Made by a program: the position numbers and the translations under genes | Shown here: piece by piece, positions 32,753-41,524 of the stretch | How the letters are laid out: each line of letters starts with the position of its first letter | How positions within the stretch are numbered: the stretch's first letter is position 1 | Assembly (NCBI RefSeq): GCF_049532985.1 | Contig: NZ_CP186693.1 | Location: 4,402,001-4,466,000 of the forward strand | Length of the DNA stretch: 64,000 nucleotides | Reading direction: 5' to 3' | From: Promicromonospora sp049532985 | GTDB lineage: Bacteria; Actinomycetota; Actinomycetes; Actinomycetales; Cellulomonadaceae | The notes under the pieces: model-generated | Database searches by the model: none | Told to the model about the DNA's origin: nothing | What the model saw: the letters and a program-made list of their open reading frames with translations, nothing else

Positions 32753-34301
32753 GGGCCACGATCCTCGCGTCGTCGAGCCAGGGCGGGGTCTCGTCGCGGA
32801 CGGGGTCGAGGGTCACCAGGGTCACGCCGTGGCGGCCGAGCGTCAGGTCGAGGTCGACGCGGCCGCCGTCCGCCGTCGGCACCACGGGCAGGGAGAACGC
32901 CCGCCGCGCGGGCTCGCTCGCGTCGTGCAGCGCGTCGAGCTGCCCGGCCGACGGCGACGCCGGACGACCCATCTCGCGCCAGGCGGCCCAGGCGTTGCCG
33001 GCGGACTCGTCGACGTCGTACCGCAGGACGAACACGCGGCCGCCCGCCGTGGCGGGGCTCGCGTCGGCCCCGGCGGGGCCGACCGGGACGCTGAGCCGCA
33101 CCTCGTGCCGGTCGGGCTCGACCGGGTCGGCCGAGCCGCCCACCGGCTGCCAGGCGAGCACCGTCACCCGTCCCGTCCCGGGGTGCCGCGTGACCAGGTG
33201 GTCGGCGCCGCGCGCGAGCACCTCCCGCCCCATCCGCGCCATGAACGTGTACAGGTGGTAGGTCGGCTTGCGCACCTGACGGTGCGCCAGCATGCCGAAC
33301 CCGCCGTGGAAGAACGACGCCGGGACACCCTCCTCCTCGAAGACGTCGCTGAACGTCCAGTACGCGAACGAGTCGGCGTGCTGTCCGCCGCCCGCGAGCA
33401 CGGGCGCGAGACAGGCGGCGTTGTACGCCGTGTCGTGCACCGGGTTGTCGGGCCGGTAGCTCGTGTTGAACTCCGTGACGTGCAGCGGCCGGTCCGCGAG
33501 CGCCGTCCCCGACAGGATCGTCCGCGGCCTGGCGAACTGGTCCAGCAGCTCCTGCGGACGCCCCAGGGTCTGGTAGACGCCGAACGGCACGTGCTGCGCG
33601 GGCCCGGAGGTGTAGGCGTGCACGGACAGGAAGTCCGCCGGAAGGTCGCGTTCGGCGACGAAGTCCGCGAAGGGCTTCCACCAGTCGTCGGCACCCGGGG
33701 AGAGCGCGGGGCCGCCCACCTGGAGCTCGGCGTCGACGTCCTTCACCGCGAGCGCGGACGCCTCGTAGAGGCGGAAGTACGCCTCCTGGTCCGCTCCGGC
33801 CCAGAAGTGGGTCAGGTTGGGCTCGTTCCACACCTCGACCGGCCAGGTCCGCACCTCGTCGAGGCCGTACCGGTCGACGAGGTGCCGCAGGAGGGCGCGC
33901 ACGAGGGCCGCCCACTCGGCGTGGTCGCGTGGCGGGGTCACGTTGCCGAGCCACCAGAACACCGTCTGGTCGCCCGAGGCGAGGGCCCGGGGCATGAACC
34001 CGAGCTCCAGGAACGGCTTGATCCCCAGCTCCAGGTACGCGTCGACCACCTGGTCCACGTAGGTGAAGACGTAGGCGGTACCCCGGTGACCTGCGACGTC
34101 GTACGGCCGGTGGACGGCGACGTCGTCGTGCAGGATGCCGTGGCCGCGGATGTACCGGAAGCCGATCTCACGCTGCACCAGGGCCAGGGAGTCCTGGTAG
34201 TCGCGCCGCAGCGCGAGGTTGAACCGCCCGGTGCCGACGCACGTGCGCCAGGCGTCGCTGAGGGTTCCGGCGGGCTCGGTCGGCACGATGGTGCGGGGCA
34301 C
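32745..34301 (-). CDS. Beta-xylosidase, glycoside hydrolase family 39
   Basis: A 518-residue retaining beta-xylosidase (or related beta-glycosidase) for short xylo-oligosaccharides. The TIM barrel carries the acid/base Glu in PVEVWNEPNLTHFW and the nucleophile Glu in HVTEFNTSY; the C-terminal beta-domain follows from about residue 360. There is no signal peptide, so it works on imported sugars. The GTG at 34301 sits behind GAGGAG. It is downstream of the binding protein and permeases and upstream of YesL, forming one beta-xyloside operon. Alpha-L-iduronidase-type activity also occurs in GH39 but is unlikely here. Confidence 0.87.
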   Translation of the reverse strand: MPRTIVPTEPAGTLSDAWRTCVGTGRFNLALRRDYQDSLALVQREIGFRYIRGHGILHDDVAVHRPYDVAGHRGTAYVFTYVDQVVDAYLELGIKPFLELGFMPRALASGDQTVFWWLGNVTPPRDHAEWAALVRALLRHLVDRYGLDEVRTWPVEVWNEPNLTHFWAGADQEAYFRLYEASALAVKDVDAELQVGGPALSPGADDWWKPFADFVAERDLPADFLSVHAYTSGPAQHVPFGVYQTLGRPQELLDQFARPRTILSGTALADRPLHVTEFNTSYRPDNPVHDTAYNAACLAPVLAGGGQHADSFAYWTFSDVFEEEGVPASFFHGGFGMLAHRQVRKPTYHLYTFMARMGREVLARGADHLVTRHPGTGRVTVLAWQPVGGSADPVEPDRHEVRLSVPVGPAGADASPATAGGRVFVLRYDVDESAGNAWAAWREMGRPASPSAGQLDALHDASEPARRAFSLPVVPTADGGRVDLDLTLGRHGVTLVTLDPVRDETPPWLDDARIVARG

Positions 34302-34329
34302 GTGTCTCCTCGGTCGTTCGGTCGAGCGC

Positions 34330-34371
34330 GGCCGGGTGCGCGGGCGTGGTCGACGCACCGCGCACCCGGCC
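34330..34371. terminator. Hairpin between binding protein and GH39
   Basis: GGCCGGGTGCGCGG (34330-34343) pairs with CCGCGCACCCGGCC (34358-34371); GCGT/ACGC adds an inner stem. Lying between co-directional genes it probably weakens read-through to GH39 or protects the binding-protein mRNA. Its arm shares 14 bases with the repeat at 62913. Confidence 0.6.
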
Positions 34372-34387
34372 CGGGGAAGGACTGCTG

Positions 34388-36031
34388 TCACTCGCCGCCG
34401 GCGACGGCGCTGTTGGCGAGCTCCACGTAGTCGGTCATGCCGGCTGCCTCGAGCTCGGCCACGTAGTCGTCCCACTCGCTGAGCGGCCGATCGCCCACGA
34501 TGAACTGGGCGGTGTTCTGGTACACGATGTCCTGCAGGTTCGTCAGGTAGAGGGTTGCCTGCTCCTGCTCCATCTCGTCGTACGTGATGGCGGGCGGGAG
34601 GGGCAGCTCCTCCTTCTCGTTCATCCCGTCGAGGAACTCGACGACCTCGTCGCGCAGCATCGACTTGTCCAGCTCCTCGGTGGACCCGTGGGCCAGCATC
34701 CAGACGCCGTTGTGGTAGCCGAAGTCCTTACGGAGCTCCTGGGGTGCGCCGGGGTTCAGGCCGTTGACGTCGATGTCCTCGTTGAGGACGCGCTTGTCGC
34801 CGTCCCACTCGAACGTCTCGCCCTCGACGCCCCACTTGGCGAACTCCAGGCCCTCGTCCGAGTAGTACAGCCAGTCGACGAACTGCAGCATCGCGAGGAA
34901 GTCGTCCTGCTTGGCCGCCTCGGCACCGAACACGATGCCCGACTCGCGGCGCGAGCCCGCCGACAGGTAGCTCCCGTAGGGGCCGGCGGGCACGACGATC
35001 TGGTGCACCTCCGCGTCCTTGGCGCCGAGCTGGTCGAAGTTGTCGCGGTACTTCACGAGCTCCTGGTCGTTCGAGCTGATGGCGGCGACGCTGCCGGACG
35101 CGAACTTCTGCTCGCCCTGCTCCATCTCCTGGGTGACGGACTCGGGGTCCATCAGACCCTCCTCCACGAGCGAGGCGAAGTAGGTCACCAGCTCCCGGTA
35201 GCCGTCGGAGGCGCCGGCGTAGGTGAACTCACCGGCCTCCTCGTCCCACCACAGGCCGTTGATGAAACCGGTACCCGCCGACGTGCCGAAGTTGGGCGCC
35301 GCCGCGTTGAGCGTCTGCTCCATCGGGCTGTTGATGGACCACTTGTCGCTGAACGGGTACTTGATGTCCGGGTTGGCCTCCTTGACGGCCTCGAGCTGCT
35401 CCTTGAACTCGTCCCAGGTCTCGGGGTCCTCGGTGATCCCGGCCTTCTCCCACAGGTCCGAGCGCACGGCGATGGAGTACTGCGGCTTCGCGATCTCGTG
35501 GATGCCGGGCAGGATGTAGTACTTGCCGTCCTCCTGCCGGAGCTGCTCGACCTCGGCCTCGAGGCCCCACTTCTCGATCTTGTCGAGGAAGTTCGGCATG
35601 TGCTCCACGTAGTCCGAGATCGGCAGCAGGGCGTTGCGGAACTGCGTCTCCTCGCCCGCGTAGATCGAGGGCATGATGTCGGGCGCGTCCCCCGAGCTGA
35701 TGAGCACCGACCGCCGCGTCGCCAGGTCGGCGAGCGGCACGTTGACGTACTCGAACTCGACGTTCTGGTCGTTCTTGAGGTGCTCGACCATCGGCCAGTT
35801 CTCCTTGAACGGGTAGTCCGGGTGGTCGCGGTACAGCAGGCTGAAGTCGACGGGCTCCGTCGCCTTGAACGTGGTGCCGACCTCGAAGTCCTCCATGTAG
35901 CCGACCTGCGACTCCATGTCGATCTCGCCGGACTCCTCCGCGCCGCCGCCGCTGGTCGAGCACGCGGTGAGCGTGACGACCAGGGCCGACGCCGCCAGGC
36001 CCGCGGCGGCCCTCCTCGGGGTGATCCTCAT
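34388..36031 (-). CDS. Extracellular solute-binding lipoprotein (LipO type)
   Basis: A 547-residue carbohydrate-binding protein of the large LipO-like CUT1 class. The signal peptide ends in a lipobox (VVTLTACSTS). The body has DFSLLYRDHPDYPFKENWPM, SGDAPDIMPSIYAGEE, YILPGIHEIAKPQYSIAVRSDLWEKAGI and FINGLWWDEEAGEFTYAG, as in binding proteins that work with YtcP/LplB permeases. The ATG at 36031 follows GGAG. In this operon it most likely binds xylo-oligosaccharides. Confidence 0.86.
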   Translation of the reverse strand: MRITPRRAAAGLAASALVVTLTACSTSGGGAEESGEIDMESQVGYMEDFEVGTTFKATEPVDFSLLYRDHPDYPFKENWPMVEHLKNDQNVEFEYVNVPLADLATRRSVLISSGDAPDIMPSIYAGEETQFRNALLPISDYVEHMPNFLDKIEKWGLEAEVEQLRQEDGKYYILPGIHEIAKPQYSIAVRSDLWEKAGITEDPETWDEFKEQLEAVKEANPDIKYPFSDKWSINSPMEQTLNAAAPNFGTSAGTGFINGLWWDEEAGEFTYAGASDGYRELVTYFASLVEEGLMDPESVTQEMEQGEQKFASGSVAAISSNDQELVKYRDNFDQLGAKDAEVHQIVVPAGPYGSYLSAGSRRESGIVFGAEAAKQDDFLAMLQFVDWLYYSDEGLEFAKWGVEGETFEWDGDKRVLNEDIDVNGLNPGAPQELRKDFGYHNGVWMLAHGSTEELDKSMLRDEVVEFLDGMNEKEELPLPPAITYDEMEQEQATLYLTNLQDIVYQNTAQFIVGDRPLSEWDDYVAELEAAGMTDYVELANSAVAGGE

Positions 36032-36112
36032 GGTTCTCCTTCAGGGTGTGAACGCCGTCGCCTCTGACGGTCAGGATGGTTCGGGTGGTCGTCGTGCACC
36101 GGCGGCGTGCGG

Positions 36113-37027
36113 TCAGCCCTTGACGGAGCCGAGCATCACGCCGGACACGAAGTACTTCTGGATGAACGGGTACACGCAGACGATGGGCAGGACCGTGAGC
36201 AGCATCGCCACGGACTGGACGTTCGCCTGGATCTGCACCGTGTCGCTGCCGAGGTCCGTCGTGGACGTGGCCGCGGCGAGCAGGTTGCGGAGGTAGAGCG
36301 TGACCGGGTACATGTCGCGGTCGTTCAGGTACAGGTACGCCTGGAACCACGAGTTCCAGAACTGCACGGCGTAGAAGAGGGTCATCGTGGCGATGACCGC
36401 CTTGGACAGCGGCAGCACGATGCGGAAGAACACGCCGTACTGCGACATGCCGTCGATCTCTGCGGCTTCCTCCAGCTCCTGGGGGAAGTTGTCGAAGAAC
36501 GACTTCATGACGAGCAGGTTGAAGACGTTGATCGCGCCCGGCACGACGATCGCCCAGATCGTGTTCTTGAACCCGAGGGCGTCGATGAGCAGGTAGTTCG
36601 GGATCAGCCCGCCCGCGTACAGCATGGTCACCATGGCGAGGCCGATGAGGACCCCTCGGCCCTTCAGGTACGGCTTGGACAGCGCGTACGCGAAGGTCGT
36701 GGTGAGCGCCATCGCGATGGCCGTGGCGAGCAGCGTGTACACGACCGTGTTGCGGTAGTTGACCCAGAAGATCGAGTCGCCCATCACGCTCGCGAAGGTC
36801 GTCAGGTTGAACCCGCGCGGCCACAGGTTGACCGCGCCGGCGGCGATGTAGGCCTGGGAGCTGAACGCCTTCGCCACCATGTTGAGGAAGGGGTACAGCG
36901 TGAGGAACGTGATCACCACCAGCACGAGCCCGTTGACGATCCGGAACGCCCGGTAGCCGGGCGTGTCCTTGACCGTGGTGGTGGCGGGACGGACCGCCGT
37001 GATGTCAGGGGTGTTCGTCGTCACCAC
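36113..37027 (-). CDS. CUT1 sugar ABC permease, YtcP/LplC type
   Basis: A 304-residue, six-helix permease. Helix 1 is near residues 33-55 (IVNGLVLVVITFLTLYPFLNMV) and the ATPase-contact EAA loop is ELEEAAEIDGMSQYGVFFRIVLPLS. The start is one of two adjacent GTG codons (37027 or 37024); the second would give the usual 4-bp GTGA overlap with the upstream permease. It ends VSGVMLGSVKG, typical of this branch. No ATPase gene is in the operon; such importers commonly share an MsmK/MsiK-type ATPase encoded elsewhere. Confidence 0.85.
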   Translation of the reverse strand: MVTTNTPDITAVRPATTTVKDTPGYRAFRIVNGLVLVVITFLTLYPFLNMVAKAFSSQAYIAAGAVNLWPRGFNLTTFASVMGDSIFWVNYRNTVVYTLLATAIAMALTTTFAYALSKPYLKGRGVLIGLAMVTMLYAGGLIPNYLLIDALGFKNTIWAIVVPGAINVFNLLVMKSFFDNFPQELEEAAEIDGMSQYGVFFRIVLPLSKAVIATMTLFYAVQFWNSWFQAYLYLNDRDMYPVTLYLRNLLAAATSTTDLGSDTVQIQANVQSVAMLLTVLPIVCVYPFIQKYFVSGVMLGSVKG

Positions 37028-38043
37028 AGGGAGGCTCCCACCGCTCGCTTCGAGATCTGGTTGGCCGTGACGACCAGGGCGACGCCGATCAGCGCCTCGA
37101 ACAGGCCGATCGCGGCGGCGAACGAGTAGTTGCCGCCCTCACCGATCCCCACGCGGTACAGGTACGTGGAGAGCACGTCGGCCGTGTCGTAGGTGAGGGG
37201 GTTGTACAGCAGCAGCACCTTCTCGAACCCGACCGCCATGAAGGTGCCGATGTTGAGGATGAGCAGCACCATCATCGTGGGCCGGATGCCGGGGAGCGTG
37301 ATGTGCCAGGTCTGCTGCCACCGGTTGGCCCCGTCGATCCGCGACGCCTCGTAGAGCTGGTCGTCGATGGTGGTCAGCGCAGCGAGGTAGAGGATGGTGC
37401 CCCAGCCGACCGTCTGCCACACCTCGGACGTCAGGTAGATGGTGCGGAACCAGTCGGCCCGCTGCATGAACGGGATCGCCTCGCCGCCGAACCCCTCGAT
37501 GATCTGGTTGATGGTGCCGTTGATCGCGGTGAGCTGGAAGACCATGCCCGCCACGATCACTATCGACATGAAGTGCGGCAGGTAGGTGATGGTCTGGACC
37601 ACCCGCTTGAACAGCCGCGACCGCAGCTCGTTGAGCAGGAGCGCGAGGATGATCGGCAGCGGGAAGCAGATCGCCAGGGTCAGGCCGCCGAGGACGACCG
37701 TGTTCCAGAAGACGTCCCAGAACGGCTTGCTCTGGATGAACATCTGGAAGTAGTAGAGGCCGACCCACTCGTCGCCGAACATCGACCCGCCCGGCCGGTA
37801 CCTCCGGAAGGCGATCACGTTCCCGATCATGGGCACGTAGCGGAACACCAGGAGGAAGATCACCGGCAGGAGCACGAACGTGTACAGGCGCCAGTGCCGG
37901 CGCAGGGACACGCGCCACGTCTCGTTGTCCCGGAGCTGCTGCGGCGGCCTGAGCCCTGCGCCGACGACGGCGCCACCCGCGCCCCCGGGCAGCCCGCCAC
38001 CGGTCCGCGGTACGGCATCGACCGTTCCCGTGCCTCGTGCCAT
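37021..38043 (-). CDS. CUT1 sugar ABC permease, LplB/YtcQ type
   Basis: A 340-residue permease with a long, cytoplasmic Gly/Pro-rich N-terminus and six helices from about residue 50. FVLLPVIFLLVFRYVPMIGNVIAFRRYRPG and the EAA loop DDQLYEASRIDGANRWQQTWHITLPGI mark the LplB branch. The ATG at 38043 is 5 bases from GGAGG; a TTG one codon earlier is too close. It is the first gene of the beta-xyloside operon and is divergent from the LacI regulator at 38300. Confidence 0.86.
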   Translation of the reverse strand: MARGTGTVDAVPRTGGGLPGGAGGAVVGAGLRPPQQLRDNETWRVSLRRHWRLYTFVLLPVIFLLVFRYVPMIGNVIAFRRYRPGGSMFGDEWVGLYYFQMFIQSKPFWDVFWNTVVLGGLTLAICFPLPIILALLLNELRSRLFKRVVQTITYLPHFMSIVIVAGMVFQLTAINGTINQIIEGFGGEAIPFMQRADWFRTIYLTSEVWQTVGWGTILYLAALTTIDDQLYEASRIDGANRWQQTWHITLPGIRPTMMVLLILNIGTFMAVGFEKVLLLYNPLTYDTADVLSTYLYRVGIGEGGNYSFAAAIGLFEALIGVALVVTANQISKRAVGASLW

Positions 38044-38105
38044 CAAGTCCTCCGGTCACCGCGCCGTGCCGGGCCTCGTCCGAGGACGCCACGTCGTCGT
38101 GGAAC

Positions 38106-38117
38106 GTTTTCGAAACT
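38106..38117. promoter_or_regulatory. LacI-type operator near the permease gene
   Basis: GTTTTCGAAACT with the perfect core TTTCGAAA (38108-38115), 63 bp upstream of the permease ATG. Next to it CTATCG and CGATAG form a second inverted pair spanning 38116-38137. Confidence 0.55.
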
Positions 38118-38156
38118 ATCGACACCTTTACCGATAGTCTGTGGCTGGGACATTAG

Positions 38157-38169
38157 GGTGATAATCACC
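38157..38169. promoter_or_regulatory. 13-bp palindrome GGTGATAATCACC
   Basis: Perfect 6-bp arms around one base; it contains GATAAT, a possible plus-strand -10 for the LacI gene. The same outer arms (GGTGA, TCACC, three bases apart) recur at 61890 between topA and the PAP2 gene. Confidence 0.45.
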
Positions 38170-38264
38170 GTCACGTCAAGGGCATCCCTCGATCATCGGG
38201 TGTCACGATGCGATCACGCCGCAGGCGGCCAGGGACTGGTCCCGTACTGGTGTACCGTCAGCAG

Positions 38265-38276
38265 GGAAAGTTTCGA
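38265..38276. promoter_or_regulatory. Xylan-type GAAAGTTTCG operator before the LacI gene
   Basis: GGAAAGTTTCGA is one base off CGAAAGTTTCG, a palindrome I recall from xylanase and beta-xylosidase promoters of Streptomyces. It ends 24 bp before the LacI start and supports xylose-type autoregulation. Confidence 0.5.
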
Positions 38277-38299
38277 CGTGAGATCGAAAGGCCTACGGA

Positions 38300-39316
38300 A
38301 TGACCGGCACGCGGCCCGGCCCCACCATCGCGTCGATCGCGAACGAGCTCGGCCTGTCGGTGCCGACGGTCTCCAAGGTGCTCAACGGCCGGGCCGACGT
38401 GGCCCCCGCCACCCGCGACCGGGTCGAGGCCGCGCTGGAGAAGCACCAGTACCGGCGGCGGCGACAGACCGGCGCGCCGGCCGGCACCGGGCTGATCGAC
38501 CTCGTCTTCCACCGCCTGGGCTCGGCCTGGTCCATGGAGATCATCCGCGGCGTCGAGGACGCGGCCGCCGAGTCGCACCTCAGCGTGATCCTGTCCGAGC
38601 TGGGCGGCGAGCACCGCCCGCCCGCCCGGTGGCTCGACACCACGATGGCGCGGCCGCCGCTGGGTGTGCTGCTCGTGGCGGCCAACCTGTCGGACGGGCA
38701 GCACCACCAGCTCGACCGCCGGGGCATCCCGTACGTGGTGATCGACACCGACGGCGAGCCACCCGCCGACGTCGCCTCCGTGGGCTCGGACAACTGGAAC
38801 GGCGGGCTGCAGGCCACGCGCCACCTGCTCGCCCTGGGGCACCGCCGCATCGCGATGATCGGCGGGCCCGGCGACATGCTGTGCAGCCGCGCGCGCGTGG
38901 ACGGGTTCCGTTCGGCGCACGAGGAGGCGGGCGTCGCCGTCGACCCGGCGCTCATGCGCCAGGGCAACTTCTACGTGGAGGCCGGGTTCGAGCACGGGCT
39001 GGAGCTCCTGTCGCTCCCCGACCGGCCCACCGCGGTGTTCGCCGGGTCGGACATGCAGGCCCTGGGGCTGCTCCGCGCCGCGCACCAGCTCGGGCTGCGG
39101 GTGCCTGAGGACCTGTCGGTGGTGGGCTACGACGACCTGCCGCTGGCCTCCTGGGTCGGGCCGCCGCTGACCACCGTGCGGCAGCCGCTCCGCGAGATGG
39201 GAGCGGCCGCCACGCAGATCCTGCTGGAGCTCGCCCAGGGCCGGTCGCCGACGGTGCGCCGGCTCAACCTGTCGACGGAGCTGGTCGTGCGGGAGTCGAC
39301 GGCGCCTGCGGGGTGA
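38300..39316 (+). CDS. LacI-family regulator of the beta-xyloside operon
   Basis: A 338-residue repressor: DNA-binding domain TIASIANELGLSVPTVSKVLNGRADVAPATRDRV, then the core with IDLVFHRLGSAWSMEIIRGVEDAA, TDGEPPADVASVGSDNWNGG, MIGGPGDMLCSRARVDGF and VVGYDDLPLASWVGPPLTTVRQP. The LGSAWSMEIIRG opening is of the BxlR/XylR-like actinobacterial type. The ATG at 38300 follows GAAAGG. It is divergent from the permease operon, with two TTTCGA-type palindromes between them. Confidence 0.86.
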   Translation: MTGTRPGPTIASIANELGLSVPTVSKVLNGRADVAPATRDRVEAALEKHQYRRRRQTGAPAGTGLIDLVFHRLGSAWSMEIIRGVEDAAAESHLSVILSELGGEHRPPARWLDTTMARPPLGVLLVAANLSDGQHHQLDRRGIPYVVIDTDGEPPADVASVGSDNWNGGLQATRHLLALGHRRIAMIGGPGDMLCSRARVDGFRSAHEEAGVAVDPALMRQGNFYVEAGFEHGLELLSLPDRPTAVFAGSDMQALGLLRAAHQLGLRVPEDLSVVGYDDLPLASWVGPPLTTVRQPLREMGAAATQILLELAQGRSPTVRRLNLSTELVVRESTAPAG

Positions 39317-39323
39317 CCGGCCG

Positions 39324-40316
39324 TCAGATCGAGCGCGCGTGCGCCGCGAGCCGGTCGAAGGCCGCGTCCAGCTCGGTGTCCACGACCTGCGCCTCGGGAT
39401 GGGCATCGAACCAGGACACCTGCTCCTGCGCCCCGACGTCGTAGGTGATGGTGGTGCCGAACTCGGGCACGAGCGTGCGCACCTTCGAGCTGTCGAAGAC
39501 CATCGAGTGCGCCTTGTCGCCCACCAGGCCGGGACCCAGGTCGGGCAGCACGCGGGCGATGGTCTCGGACGCGACGTGCACCAGGTCGGGGCTGCGCACG
39601 CCCGCGGCCTCGGCCAGCCAGGTGTAGATCTGGTCCCAGGTGGGGGCGTGCGTCCCGGTGATGTGGAAGGTGTCCCCCACGGCCAGCGGGTTGCCCAGCA
39701 GGCCCACGAACCCGACCGCGAAGTCCTCGGTGTGCGTGATGGTCCACAGGGAGGTGCCGTCGCCGTGGACGACGACGGGCTTGCCCGCCCGCATCCGGGC
39801 CACGTCGGTCCAGCCGCCCGAGGTCGGCAGCAGCGTCCGGTCGTAGGTGTGCGACGGCCGGACGATCGTGGCGGGGAACCCGTTCTCGCGGTACTCGCGC
39901 ACGAGCAGGTCCTCGCACGCGATCTTGTCGCGGGAGTACTGCCAGAACGGGTTGCGCAGCGGCGTCGACTCCCGGACGGGCAGCCGCGACGGCGGCGTCT
40001 GGTAGGCCGACGCCGAGGAGATGAACACGTACTGCCCCGTCCGCCCGGAGAACTGGGCGACGTCACGCGCCACGTGCTCGGGGCTGAACGCCCGGAACTG
40101 CGCCACGACGTCGAACTCCCGGCTGCCCACAGCGGCGGCGACGGCCTCCGCGTCGTTCGCGTCGGCGACGAGCGTCTCCACCCCGGCCGGCACCGGACGG
40201 GTCGTGGATCTGCCTCGGTTGAGCACGGTCACCCGGTGTCCGAGCCGCGCGGCCCGGGCCACCGAGGCATGACTGATGATTCCGCTTCCGCCGATGAACA
40301 GGATGCTCTGGGACAT
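39324..40316 (-). CDS. NAD(P)-dependent epimerase/dehydratase-like protein (extended SDR)
   Basis: A 330-residue Rossmann protein. The nucleotide loop is ILFIGGSGIISHASVARAA, a variant of GxxGxxG; the catalytic pair is probably in QYSRDKIACED (YxxxK) with a Ser in FISSASAYQT. This subgroup (reductase-like, related to isoflavone-reductase/chloroplast epimerase types) often has unknown substrates. The ATG at 40316 follows a G-rich stretch. It ends 7 bp from the LacI stop and lies downstream of the KDG kinase, separated by 107 bp, so a link to sugar or uronate metabolism is possible but unproven. Confidence 0.75.
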   Translation of the reverse strand: MSQSILFIGGSGIISHASVARAARLGHRVTVLNRGRSTTRPVPAGVETLVADANDAEAVAAAVGSREFDVVAQFRAFSPEHVARDVAQFSGRTGQYVFISSASAYQTPPSRLPVRESTPLRNPFWQYSRDKIACEDLLVREYRENGFPATIVRPSHTYDRTLLPTSGGWTDVARMRAGKPVVVHGDGTSLWTITHTEDFAVGFVGLLGNPLAVGDTFHITGTHAPTWDQIYTWLAEAAGVRSPDLVHVASETIARVLPDLGPGLVGDKAHSMVFDSSKVRTLVPEFGTTITYDVGAQEQVSWFDAHPEAQVVDTELDAAFDRLAAHARSI

Positions 40317-40423
40317 GCCCCCAATCCTTGCACCGAGCACCCTGTCTGCGCTGGTCGGGGGCAAGATCGGTCCGAGGTGCGGACACCCGCCGATCTCGCC
40401 CCCGAGCCACGTCCAGCAGCAGG

Positions 40424-41524
40424 TCAGCGCTGTACGCGCGCGCTGCCCCCGCCGGCCAGCTTGGCCACCTCGGCGAGCGTCGCCATCGTGGTGTCGCCCG
40501 GGGTGGTCATGGCGAGCGCGCCGTGCGCCGCGCCGTACTCGACGGCCTCCTGGAGCGAGCCGAGCTCCATGAGCCCGTATGCCAGGCCGGACGCAAAGGA
40601 GTCGCCGCCGCCCACGCGGTCGAAGATCTCCAGGTCGGCCCGGTGCGTGGCCTCGGCGAAGCCCTCCGCGCGCGACCAGGCGATGGCGCCCCAGTCGTTG
40701 CGGGACGCCGAGCGCACGCCGCGCAGCGTCGTCGCGATCACCTGGAAGTTCGGGTACGCCTCCGACGCGGTCTTGATCATCGCGCGGAACGCGCCCGTGT
40801 CCAGGTCGGTGAGGTTCTCGTCGACACCCTCGACCTCGAAGCCGAGCGAGGCCGTGAAGTCCTCCTCGTTGCCGATCATGACGTCAACGTGCTGCGCCAG
40901 GCGCCGGTTGACCTCGCGCGCACGCTCCTCGCCGCCGATGCCCTTCCACAGGGAGGGCCGGTAGTTCAGGTCGTAGGACACGATGGTGCCGTGCCGGCGG
41001 GCCGCGGACATGGCGGCCTCCGCGACGTCCGCGCTGCTCTCGGAGAGCGCGGCGAAGATGCCGCCCGTGTGCAGCCAGCGCACACCGCGCGAGAACAGCG
41101 CGTCCCAGTCCACGTCCTCGGGCTTCAGCTGTGAGATGGCGGTGTTGCCGCGGTCGCTCACGCCCACCGCGCCGCGCACGCCGAAGCCGCGCTCGGTGAA
41201 GTTCAGACCGTTGCGCACCGTGCGGCCGATGCCGTCGTAGGGCACCCACTGCACGTACTGCGTGTCGAGACCGCCGGTGAGCATGAAGTCCTCGACCAGG
41301 CGGCCGATCTCGTTGTCGGCGAGCGCGGTGACGATCGCGCCGCGCAGACCGAAGCAGCGGCGCAGGCCACGGGCCACGTTGTACTCGCCGCCGCCCTCCC
41401 ACACGTTGAAGCTGCGGGCGGTGCGCACCCGGCGGTCGCCCGGGTCGAGGCGGAGCATGACCTCGCCGAGCGCGACGACGTCGTAGGCGCTCTCGGCGGC
41501 GGGGCGGACGGTCAGCGAGCTCAT
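40424..41524 (-). CDS. kdgK: 2-Keto-3-deoxygluconate kinase (PfkB family)
   Basis: Phosphorylates KDG to KDPG. The 366-residue ribokinase-fold protein has VVALGEVMLRLDPGD, substrate loop WEGGGEYNVARGLRR (KdgK-like GGxxxNVA), and the anion-hole/catalytic motif FDRVGGGDSFASGL with the base Asp. The start ATG (41524) overlaps the aldolase stop as ATGA, so kinase and aldolase are made together. It completes the uronate pathway started by UxaC/UxuB elsewhere in the window. The length is a little above the family norm because of an insert near residues 200-240. Confidence 0.88.
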   Translation of the reverse strand: MSSLTVRPAAESAYDVVALGEVMLRLDPGDRRVRTARSFNVWEGGGEYNVARGLRRCFGLRGAIVTALADNEIGRLVEDFMLTGGLDTQYVQWVPYDGIGRTVRNGLNFTERGFGVRGAVGVSDRGNTAISQLKPEDVDWDALFSRGVRWLHTGGIFAALSESSADVAEAAMSAARRHGTIVSYDLNYRPSLWKGIGGEERAREVNRRLAQHVDVMIGNEEDFTASLGFEVEGVDENLTDLDTGAFRAMIKTASEAYPNFQVIATTLRGVRSASRNDWGAIAWSRAEGFAEATHRADLEIFDRVGGGDSFASGLAYGLMELGSLQEAVEYGAAHGALAMTTPGDTTMATLAEVAKLAGGGSARVQR

